From the NCBI GenBank assembly GCA_902785295.1, contig CACZYK010000052.1, positions 1 to 32,795 on the forward strand: 32,795 nucleotides of DNA, given 5' to 3'. Both the position numbers and the translations under genes were made by a program. The DNA comes from an uncultured Clostridium sp. (lineage in GTDB: Bacteria; Bacillota; Clostridia; Clostridiales; Clostridiaceae). The notes under the pieces are model-generated. The model saw nothing but the letters and a program-made list of their open reading frames with translations, was not told the DNA's origin and did no database searches. Below, piece by piece: positions 22,349-28,997 of this stretch (positions within the stretch are counted from its first letter, which is position 1; every line of letters begins with the position of its first letter).

Positions 22349-23432
22349 TTTCTTTTTCCTCCTTAACTTTTGGTCTTGAAATTTGAATATTTTTATCTTT
22401 ATAAATCCATCCTGGAGAAACAACCTTTACCTTCTTAGTATCTTTAGTAGATATAAATGGTGTTCCTTCATAATTACAAAATTCAACATCTTTAGCAATA
22501 ACCTCTTTAACCATATTAATCTTCATAATTGGTTCTATATGACTATCTCTTACAAATTGAATTAATTTTTTTACCATAATTAAAAGCCCATTAATCTCAA
22601 TAGGAAGCTCATAATTTTTCTTTCTAAGTTCATCAATTCCTCTTTTAACTACAAGAAGCTCATCTAAAATACAACCATATTTTTCTGAATTTAACCTTGC
22701 AAAGAAATCTGTAAGTTCTCTTATTTTACTTTCTTCTAATTGTTCCTCAAACTCATCTTGTAAATCCTGTAACATTATATTTGTTCTTTCTAATGTATTT
22801 TCTAATTGACTTATTCTTTGTAATGCCTGTTTGTAAGATATTTTCTCTTGAAGTGTATTATTTTTTACTTTATCTTTATCCTGAGTAAAGCCATACACAT
22901 AACTAATAGCATCTACCATCTCATAGAAAAAGAACTTACATAAAGTATTTCCTAATGAATATAAATTTTCCTTATCATTAAATACATCAATTTCAGGATA
23001 CTTTTCAAAAATCATTATTGCTACTATACGTTCTTGAGACATATGAAACTTTCCATTTTTAAGTGAAGGCTCTTTTCTAATTTTTTCAAACTTCTCAAAA
23101 GAAGCTTCATCTCCTTCAATTACCTTTTTAAAATACTCTGTTACCTTATTTGCCCACTCTAATAATTCCACTCTTTCAACAGGATTTCCCATTCTTCTCT
23201 TCCTAAATATTTGAATAACTTCATATCCATTTAAGTTATAACCATATTTATTATTCATCTCAATTGCACATTGTGTAGGCTCACTACTAAAATTATGACA
23301 AAGCACAGAAAATAATCTATTTTCCATTACGATTTCATTATTTATTGATTTTTCCTTTTTAACCTTTCTAAGCATTGCTTCATGAATTTTATTTATTACT
23401 TCTTTTACTTTTTTATTTTCTACATTAATCAT
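22341..23432 (-). CDS. GrpE-like nucleotide exchange factor with extended N-terminus
   Basis: 363 residues, almost twice GrpE. The C-terminal third reads as GrpE: a helical bundle (CILDELLVVKRGIDELRKK, matching the LLPVLDNLERA block), then EGTPFISTKDTKKVKVVSPGW and YKDKNIQISRPKVK, matching the GrpE β-domain GxPFDP...HEAV...GY...RPAKV. The central part is a long coiled coil (about 200-250). The N-terminal ~190 residues are helical with no recognised family and probably bind a partner. GGAGG precedes the ATG, 17 bases after the MBL gene. Its coupling to the Hsp70 gene supports the assignment. Confidence 0.7.
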   Translation of the reverse strand: MINVENKKVKEVINKIHEAMLRKVKKEKSINNEIVMENRLFSVLCHNFSSEPTQCAIEMNNKYGYNLNGYEVIQIFRKRRMGNPVERVELLEWANKVTEYFKKVIEGDEASFEKFEKIRKEPSLKNGKFHMSQERIVAIMIFEKYPEIDVFNDKENLYSLGNTLCKFFFYEMVDAISYVYGFTQDKDKVKNNTLQEKISYKQALQRISQLENTLERTNIMLQDLQDEFEEQLEESKIRELTDFFARLNSEKYGCILDELLVVKRGIDELRKKNYELPIEINGLLIMVKKLIQFVRDSHIEPIMKINMVKEVIAKDVEFCNYEGTPFISTKDTKKVKVVSPGWIYKDKNIQISRPKVKEEKEND

Positions 23433-23449
23433 TTCTAACCTCCAATTAA

Positions 23450-24598
23450 TTATAATTTATATATTTCCCCTTCTTCTGCAAAAACAAATTGGGTTCTACA
23501 TTCTCCATCGAGCATAACAGTTTGTTCTATTGTATATTCATCACAACTACGCTCTTTTGGACAATGAACTATATATACCTGTTTTGGGTTAATCTTTTTT
23601 ATAAACCTTTTCATATCTTGAAAATCATCATGAAGTGAAAAATCAACCTTTATACATTTATAAAGTTTACTAGCACTACACTTATTTTCTGATGTAACAT
23701 ATATGTGAGGAATATTTATAGACTTTCCATAAACAACATGATTATTTTCATTTAATATAGGTATTGATAATTTTTCAAATTTCTCAACTATAGGCATTAT
23801 AGATTTATCTATATATATTGGTACATTTTTAAAATTATACTCATTTAAGGTTTTAATAAATTCTATTCCCTTACTTAATTGTGGAACATAACACATTACA
23901 GAAGACCCACTAGTTACTTCACTATATATTCTTTTTATTGCACTATATAAGCTATTTGATTTTTTTATATAATTTGGATGCTTTGCATGTAAACCACACA
24001 TAATAATTGTATCTATTTTTATGTTATCAGGTATAAAATATCCATCCGTTAGAAAGGTTTTATCAACAGAATAATCACCTGTATACAATATCTTTCTTTT
24101 CCCATATTCAAATAACATCATCATTGCACCTGGAATATGTCCTGCTGGTAAAAAAGTTACCGTATAATTTATAAAATCTAATGACTGCATATAACTTACA
24201 TTTATTACCCCATCTAATATCCTTTGAGCTATTAATCTTTCTTCCTCTGTTTTTATACTACCTAACATATAATCTTTATCATATAATTGATATTTAGCTA
24301 GTAATGATGTCATTTCAGTCATATAAACCTCAGGATTTCTTATACCTTTCAGTAATTTAAGCAAAAAACCTACATGGTCAATATGTGCATGGGATATAAA
24401 TACTTGATTCAATTGATTTAGACTTTCAAGAAATGATGATGTTAATAAAGAATATATATCAGGTTCAAAAACAACTCCATTTTCAATACCTATACCAGCA
24501 TCAAGAATAATATTTGCATTTCCAAGTCTTAAATAATAACAGCTTGCCCCAACTCTTTGACCCCCTCCAAGTGGCATAAAAAGTATCTCTTCATTCAT
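23450..24598 (-). CDS. β-CASP-like metallo-β-lactamase-fold protein
   Basis: 382 residues from the ATG at 24598, with AGGTG five bases ahead. MBL metal ligands are visible: SHAHIDHVG (69-77; H70, H72, D74, H75), H154 in PAGHIPGA and D175 in LYTGDYS. A β-CASP-like insertion follows, with a C-terminal VHCPKE that supplies the last histidine. The usual β-CASP motif A acidic residue (ExTYG) is replaced around MCGLHAKHPN, so it is a divergent member. RNase J and CPSF-73 relatives are nucleases acting on RNA or DNA. It lacks RNase J's C-terminal domain. First gene of the operon with GrpE-like and Hsp70 proteins, so a nuclease controlled by a dedicated chaperone pair is the natural inference. Confidence 0.82.
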   Translation of the reverse strand: MNEEILFMPLGGGQRVGASCYYLRLGNANIILDAGIGIENGVVFEPDIYSLLTSSFLESLNQLNQVFISHAHIDHVGFLLKLLKGIRNPEVYMTEMTSLLAKYQLYDKDYMLGSIKTEEERLIAQRILDGVINVSYMQSLDFINYTVTFLPAGHIPGAMMMLFEYGKRKILYTGDYSVDKTFLTDGYFIPDNIKIDTIIMCGLHAKHPNYIKKSNSLYSAIKRIYSEVTSGSSVMCYVPQLSKGIEFIKTLNEYNFKNVPIYIDKSIMPIVEKFEKLSIPILNENNHVVYGKSINIPHIYVTSENKCSASKLYKCIKVDFSLHDDFQDMKRFIKKINPKQVYIVHCPKERSCDEYTIEQTVMLDGECRTQFVFAEEGEIYKL

Positions 24599-24619
24599 AA
24601 TAACACCTGCTTTATTTTT

Positions 24620-24654
24620 ATTATACATACCTTAATTTACAGAATTGTAATTCT
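24620..24654 (-). promoter_or_regulatory. Promoter and candidate operator of the MBL-GrpE-Hsp70 operon
   Basis: A perfect TATAAT (24625-24620, minus strand) lies 22 bases before the start codon. The -35 region overlaps an inverted repeat AGAATT-GT-AATTCT (24641-24654). A dyad on the -35 suggests a repressor site. No CIRCE-type element is present, so HrcA control is not supported. Confidence 0.4.
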
Positions 24655-24859
24655 CATTTTTACTGAAAAATTTTCCATATAACTGCTTTTCAAAATATCA
24701 TAGTGCTTTAGAAAGCGTTTTCATTTTAAGCTTTATTTAACTTTGTCTATTTCTATACTTTATTCTATCATAGTTGAACTACATACACAATATATTCGCT
24801 ATTTTTTATCTTTTATTATTTATTATGATATTTTTTTACACAAAAATAAAATAAAAAAT

Positions 24860-24897
24860 CATTTCATAAAAGCACATTCTTTTGTTTCTATGAAATG
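24860..24897 (-). terminator. Terminator of the methyltransferase gene
   Basis: CATTTCATA (24860-24868) and TATGAAATG (24889-24897) form the outer 9-bp stem, with inner AAAG/CTTT pairing. In the minus direction it is followed by a T-rich ATTTTTTATTTTATTTTT. The rest of 24629-24974 is AT-rich without other recognisable features. Confidence 0.7.
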
Positions 24898-24974
24898 AAA
24901 TTCTATTTTTTATTATTTAAAAATATTCCTATTTGATTTGATTTAATTTATTCATACTAGTTCTATATTAAAAT

Positions 24975-25562
24975 TTATACTTTTTTTAATATAACATTAA
25001 GCCACTTTTCATTTTCTCTTGAAGCTCTTACATCTTCTGTTATGTGTTTTTCTATTAATTTATACTCTTTCATATCTTTTATTAATTCTTTAAATTTTTC
25101 TTCTGTCATATCAGTAAAATATCTTCCATTTCTTTCACCTTCAAAGTCACCATACTTAAAAGATAAATAAAAATATCCTTCTAACTTTATCATGCTACTT
25201 ATATTTTTCATAACTTTTTTTAATTCTTCATATGGAAGATGTAAAAGGGAGGCACAAGCCCATACACCATCAAATTTTATATTGCTTTTAAAATCTTGAA
25301 ATGTACTGTTTATTACCTCTTGTCCTATATAGTTTTTAGCAAATTCACATAGCTTTTTTGAGCCATCTACTGATACAACTTTAAAACCTTTCTCTAAAAA
25401 CGCTTTACTATCTCTTCCTGAGCCACAGCCTAAATCTAAAATGCAATCTCCTTTTTTAAGATACTTAATTAGCATATTTTGCATTTTATTAAATTCTACA
25501 TCTTTTGTTGAATTTATAAATAAATCTGAATTTATATTGTAATATTCTATTGTTTTATTCAT
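24975..25562 (-). CDS. Class I SAM-dependent methyltransferase
   Basis: 195 residues starting MNKTIEYYNINSDLF at 25562, the typical start of this group; a 20-residue upstream extension is unlikely. The SAM-binding motif I is ILDLGCGSGRDS (about 41-52), followed by the acidic motif II in VVSVDGS and motif IV FDGVWACASLLHL. The family (TehB/UbiE-like small methyltransferases) acts on small molecules or tellurite; the substrate is unknown. It has its own promoter region with direct repeats. Confidence 0.85.
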   Translation of the reverse strand: MNKTIEYYNINSDLFINSTKDVEFNKMQNMLIKYLKKGDCILDLGCGSGRDSKAFLEKGFKVVSVDGSKKLCEFAKNYIGQEVINSTFQDFKSNIKFDGVWACASLLHLPYEELKKVMKNISSMIKLEGYFYLSFKYGDFEGERNGRYFTDMTEEKFKELIKDMKEYKLIEKHITEDVRASRENEKWLNVILKKV

Positions 25563-25629
25563 AATTTTTCCATCTTCCTTTCCATTAGTAAAATATTCTA
25601 AATAAAAGCTTATTACATTCATTAAATGT

Positions 25630-25672
25630 ATTACTTTGCTTTAAATTTGACAATATATAATTACTTTGCTTT
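25630..25672 (-). repeat. Two 13-bp direct repeats at the methyltransferase promoter
   Basis: ATTACTTTGCTTT occurs at 25630-25642 and again at 25660-25672, 30 bases apart. Between them on the minus strand is TTGTCA, with a 17-base spacer leading to TACATT, a plausible promoter for the methyltransferase. Repeats on both sides of the -35, spaced by about three helical turns, suggest a DNA-binding regulator site. Confidence 0.5.
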
Positions 25673-25674
25673 TT

Positions 25675-25820
25675 CCACCCTACTAGCTATAAGTCAACAT
25701 AAATGACTAGCCAATAACTTATTTTTATATTTTTAACCATTTTTATGTGTAAAATTTAGATACTTATGCAAATATATTAACTGTATTATTTTGTTCTTCT
25801 ACCCTACTAACTCAAAGTCA
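25675..25820. repeat. Two 22-bp imperfect direct repeats upstream of the sigma-factor gene
   Basis: 25675-25696 and 25799-25820 match at 18 of 22 positions (core ACCCTACTA, then CT and AAGTCA), 124 bases apart. Both are preceded by a T-rich TTTGxTxTT run. They lie in the divergent intergenic region between the methyltransferase and sigma-factor genes and may be regulator binding sites, including sites for the sigma factor or its partner protein. Confidence 0.5.
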
Positions 25821-25928
25821 TGACAAAATAATATAGTCAATTTCCTCTAACTAAATTATACTTTTACTTTCATTTTTATAAAATATTTTATTTAAAATTC
25901 TTTTTTGCTATTTTTTTACAGTTATCTA

Positions 25929-25957
25929 TTGACTTTATTTTCCAATGATTGTATACT
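25929..25957 (+). promoter_or_regulatory. σA promoter of the sigma-factor operon
   Basis: TTGACT (25929-25934), a 17-base spacer and TATACT (25952-25957) form a strong vegetative promoter. Transcription would start about 40 bases before the start codon, which has a near-perfect AAAGGAGGG. Confidence 0.75.
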
Positions 25958-26006
25958 ATAAATAGTAAAAATTTTCCAAATATTTAAGTTTTAAAGGAGG
26001 GTACCT

Positions 26007-26606
26007 ATGGATAGTCAGCATGTCGAAAATTTAGTTACAAGGTTTCTTGAAGATAATGATTTAAAAGCTAAAGAAGAACTTATTGAAAGCTTTATCCCAT
26101 TTATAAAGAAATTTTCAAAGTCAATATTCATTTATGGATATGATAAATATGACATTGAAAATGAGTGTTATAAAGCTTTGTTAAGGGCATTAACTTATTA
26201 TAATTCTAGAAGCAATACCTTTGTGGCTTTTGCTATAAGAACTATTAAAAACTCCTTATATGAAATTTTAAGAAAATCTAAATCAAGAGAAGCTGCTGAA
26301 GGAAAGGAAGCTCTTATTTTTACAGACACTCTTGAAAATACTCTGCTTTCTCAAGAACTACCCATAGAAGAACAAATTTACAACACTTTAGACAATCTTC
26401 TTTTAAAAGATGCAATAGACAAGCTATCTCCAAATGAAAAGGTTTTTATAAATTATATATTTCTAAACAAAAAAACTTTAAGAGAATATGCTAAAGAATA
26501 TCATATGACCTATAAAGAAGCACTTGCTTTAAGAATGAGAATTTTAAGAAAGCTTAGAAAGATTATTGGTGGAAAGGATGAATTTAATCTTTATATGAAA
26601 GGGTGA
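26007..26606 (+). CDS. Sigma-70-family RNA polymerase sigma factor
   Basis: 199 residues. Region 2 spans about 20-90 (DIENECYKALLRALTYYN, then FVAFAIRTIKNSLYEILRK, the -10-recognition helix). Region 4 spans about 135-190 (LSPNEKVFINYIF, TLREYAKEYHMTYKEALALRMRILRKLRKI, the -35 helix-turn-helix). Regions 1 and 3 are absent, so it is a small alternative sigma of the group that includes clostridial toxin, bacteriocin and phage or plasmid-type factors; I cannot assign it to a named one. AAAGGAGGG precedes the ATG. The next gene starts 5 bases after its stop codon, so they form an operon. No anti-sigma factor is seen beside it. Confidence 0.85.
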   Translation: MDSQHVENLVTRFLEDNDLKAKEELIESFIPFIKKFSKSIFIYGYDKYDIENECYKALLRALTYYNSRSNTFVAFAIRTIKNSLYEILRKSKSREAAEGKEALIFTDTLENTLLSQELPIEEQIYNTLDNLLLKDAIDKLSPNEKVFINYIFLNKKTLREYAKEYHMTYKEALALRMRILRKLRKIIGGKDEFNLYMKG

Positions 26607-26611
26607 TTATT

Positions 26612-27589
26612 ATGGCAACAAAAGTTCCTAATGCATTTATAGATAAGATTTTAGAATGTAAAAAATATTATTCTATAGATACCATGCTTGGATTATGCTT
26701 TATATCCTCTGAAGCTATTGATAAAAAATCTTACTTTATAAAAACAGAGGATTTTTCTATTACTTCTCTTGCAGAAAAGCTTCAAGGAAAATATGTTAAA
26801 GCATCATTAAGGACTATTGTTTCTAATGTTAAAAACCTTATTTCACTTAAAATATTAAATAAAAATGAAACTAATAATGAATGGATTCTTACAGACATGG
26901 AAAAAATGCACACTAAGGGAAGCCAAGGTTTTACACGCATTTCTGAGTGGTTTTTTAGTATAGATTTTTCATGCCTTACTTTAGTTGAAAAACGTATAGC
27001 CTTAGTTTTAGCAATGCTTAAAGGAAGCCGTTCTAGTAAATTTTATAAAGAAGATGAATTTATAATAAATCTTCTTAACCTAAATAATAGCATTTGGGCT
27101 AAAGCACTTGGAAGTAATGATAAATATTATGGAAAAAAGATTATAAAAAGATTTTTAGAAAGAGATTTTGTTGAAAAAATTAATAAAAGCTCTGTTTATA
27201 ATACTGCCCCTAAAAAGATTAGAGATTTCTGCATTTCTTTTAAATGTAGCCTTTTTTGTAAAAAACAAAGAATTTTTTCAGAAAATGAAGAGGCTGATTT
27301 TGTAATGGTTTTAAATAAAGAAGAATATACCCTTTTAAATGATATTATAAAATTTTACAAAGATTCAGGAAAAAAGATTTCTCTTACCAGCACTGAATTT
27401 ATGCATATAATACAAGCTATTGCTCCATTAAATTGGAACTTAAAATTTGCTGTTGCAAATGATATAATAGCTAAATTTGTATCAATAAGATACTACAAAA
27501 ATTCAAACGATATAATTTCTCTTCCTAATTACTTGAAGGGAATTATAAATAATATAATCAAAAGACAAAAAGAAGAAGTGATACTATAA
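26612..27589 (+). CDS. Unrecognised protein, possibly winged-helix DNA-binding/Rep-like
   Basis: 325 residues from the ATG at 26612, with AAAGGGTGA overlapping the stop of the sigma gene; a GTG start nine bases earlier is possible. The N-terminal ~100 residues look like a winged helix (YFIKTEDFSITSLAEKLQGK; SLRTIVSNVKNLISLKILNK, then a wing). Further helical segments include a basic KKIIKRFLERDFVEKINK. It could be a replication-initiator-like or regulatory protein; I recognise no family. Partnered with the sigma factor in one operon that ends in a strong terminator. Confidence 0.6.
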   Translation: MATKVPNAFIDKILECKKYYSIDTMLGLCFISSEAIDKKSYFIKTEDFSITSLAEKLQGKYVKASLRTIVSNVKNLISLKILNKNETNNEWILTDMEKMHTKGSQGFTRISEWFFSIDFSCLTLVEKRIALVLAMLKGSRSSKFYKEDEFIINLLNLNNSIWAKALGSNDKYYGKKIIKRFLERDFVEKINKSSVYNTAPKKIRDFCISFKCSLFCKKQRIFSENEEADFVMVLNKEEYTLLNDIIKFYKDSGKKISLTSTEFMHIIQAIAPLNWNLKFAVANDIIAKFVSIRYYKNSNDIISLPNYLKGIINNIIKRQKEEVIL

Positions 27590-27619
27590 CAAAAGATACC
27601 TATTCCCATTTTAAAAAAG

Positions 27620-27652
27620 CCAGACTTTAAATTGAAAAAATTTAAAGTCTGG
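27620..27652 (+). terminator. Terminator of the sigma-factor operon
   Basis: CCAGACTTTAAATT (27620-27633) pairs with AATTTAAAGTCTGG (27639-27652) around a short A-rich loop, followed by TTTTTCTG. A strong intrinsic terminator 30 bases after the stop codon. Confidence 0.9.
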
Positions 27653-28052
27653 TTTTTCTGCTTTTAATAAATAAAATCCTTAACACTAAAACAAAAAATA
27701 TAAAATAATATATACTTAAAAACTAAAAATCTACTTATAACACCATAAAAATAACTGATTTTTTAAGACTTTATGAAAAGTTATCTAAAAATTCTGTAAG
27801 CTTCTTTAAAATTAGTAAAAAGTCCTCTAAAATTCTTACAAAGCTCTTTTCTAAAAAAATCTCTAAAAACCTTTAAGCTACTTTCATAGCAAGATTTCCA
27901 TAAAAACATAAAGTGTAAGTATATTAATAAATTGAATGTTAATTAACTAATTGTAAGGGTAAAAATAAACTGCGGATATCTTCCCTTAGCAAAGGATTTG
28001 AAAAAGCATTTTCATGTGTGCACCCATGTTGTTTTTTCATAATAAGCAAAAA
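27653..28052. other. Intergenic region with repeats of a TCTAAAA-type motif and a small open frame
   Basis: 27780-27890 holds several loosely repeated TCTnTAAAAnT units and a TGTAAG...CTTACA pair. On the minus strand a 33-residue frame runs 28040-27939 (MKKQHGCTHENAFSNPLL onward). It has no ribosome binding site and begins just after a terminator, so it is probably not translated; it may be the decayed end of an older mobile gene. No other gene is seen. Confidence 0.3.
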
Positions 28053-28081
28053 GAGACCAACCCAAAACTTTGGTTAGTCTC
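28053..28081 (-). terminator. Minus-strand terminator with no obvious gene ahead of it
   Basis: GAGACCAACC (28053-28062) and GGTTAGTCTC (28072-28081): in the minus direction the one mismatch becomes a G·U pair, and TTTTTGC follows. A strong terminator, although the coding gene upstream ends at 28401 and has its own terminator at 28319-28355. This leaves room for a short noncoding transcript. Confidence 0.7.
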
Positions 28082-28234
28082 CTTTGACTTCTCTTTACAA
28101 CCCCTATTATAGTCCCCATTATTTATAAATTCAAGTGCTATTTTAAGGAATACTATGTAAAATGAATTTATTGTAATTTTCTGAAAATAATTCTTTTCAA
28201 AACAAAAAGCTATACTCTTTTGAATACATCTTAT

Positions 28235-28306
28235 ATTATACTTGTTACTGGCAATTTTCTGAACCCTTAGAGTTCTAGTAAGAGGTCTTGGCTCTATCGC
28301 TTGCTA
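28235..28306 (-). repeat. Structured repeat, copy A
   Basis: About 70 bases, imperfectly matching 32632-32700 in the same orientation. On the minus strand both share TAGCAAGC at the start and, at the end, AAAATT, CCAGT and CAAG. A hairpin GAAC/GTTC lies at 28261-28264 and 28272-28275. In copy B the same place has GGACA/TGTCC, so pairing is kept while bases change. The two copies bracket the RecQ-type unit. Confidence 0.45.
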
Positions 28307-28318
28307 TAATAAAATTAA

Positions 28319-28355
28319 CCCATCAAAGCATAATATATTGTATTGCCTTGATGGG
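28319..28355 (-). terminator. Terminator of the nuclease-RecQ operon
   Basis: CCCATCAA (28319-28326) pairs with TTGATGGG (28348-28355). In the minus direction the stem extends to 11 bp with one G·U pair and is followed by TTAATTTTATT. It lies about 45 bases after the end of the coiled-coil gene. Confidence 0.75.
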
Positions 28356-28400
28356 CTAAAGATTACGTATGTACTATAATATAAAAACTATGTTTTGTGT

Positions 28401-28997
28401 TTATTTAATAATAAATATTAATGCTAAATTAATTAAAAGTAATATAATTGCAATTCCTGATAATGCCTTGTTTTCTTTACTTAATTTATTCACCCTTTCT
28501 TCTATATTATTCTTCATTTCATTTTCTAAATTATTTATTTTTATATTTGTTTCATTATTTATGCTTTCTAGTGATTTCTGTGTAACTTCATTTTTATAAA
28601 TTAATTCACTTTTAAGATTTGCGAATGATTTTTCCATATTTTTCTTTAAATTATCATTATTATCACTTATTTCTCTTTTAATTTCTGCTTCCATTTCTTT
28701 CTTTACATTATTTATTGTATCGTTAACATCAATTTTTAATGTATTTTTCATTTCCTTGAATTGGCACATAACTTCAGTTTTTAATTCATCCTTTGTATCA
28801 CCTATTTTTTTCACTACTTCAGATGCGTTTAATAAGCTATCTGCCTTCTTCTCAATTTCTTTTACATCATTAACTATTAAATCAACTTTATCTACAAGAT
28901 TATTTAATTTTTTTTGCTTGTCCACTACTGTTTCAATTTCCTTTACCTGAACTTGAAAATCATTTATTGTATTATTTAACTTATCTAAACTATTCAT
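28401..28997 (-). CDS. Tail-anchored coiled-coil protein, partner of the RecQ-type helicase
   Basis: 198 residues. Nearly the whole protein is heptad coiled coil (FQVQVKEIETVVDKQKKL; KREISDNNDNLKKNMEKSF; KINNLENEMKNNIEERVNKL). It ends in a single hydrophobic segment (IAIILLLINLALIFII) and one Lys, a C-terminal membrane anchor. The ATG lies inside the end of the helicase gene (8-base overlap) with GGAGA upstream, indicating coupled translation. It may sense or disrupt membranes, or tether the helicase to the membrane; this is inference. No named family recognised. Confidence 0.75.
   Translation of the reverse strand: MNSLDKLNNTINDFQVQVKEIETVVDKQKKLNNLVDKVDLIVNDVKEIEKKADSLLNASEVVKKIGDTKDELKTEVMCQFKEMKNTLKIDVNDTINNVKKEMEAEIKREISDNNDNLKKNMEKSFANLKSELIYKNEVTQKSLESINNETNIKINNLENEMKNNIEERVNKLSKENKALSGIAIILLLINLALIFIIK

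Noticed and set aside
25675-25820. Iteron-type plasmid origin
   Set aside because: Only two imperfect copies 124 bases apart, no DnaA boxes seen, and the downstream 325-residue protein is not a recognised initiator. The surrounding genes look chromosomal.
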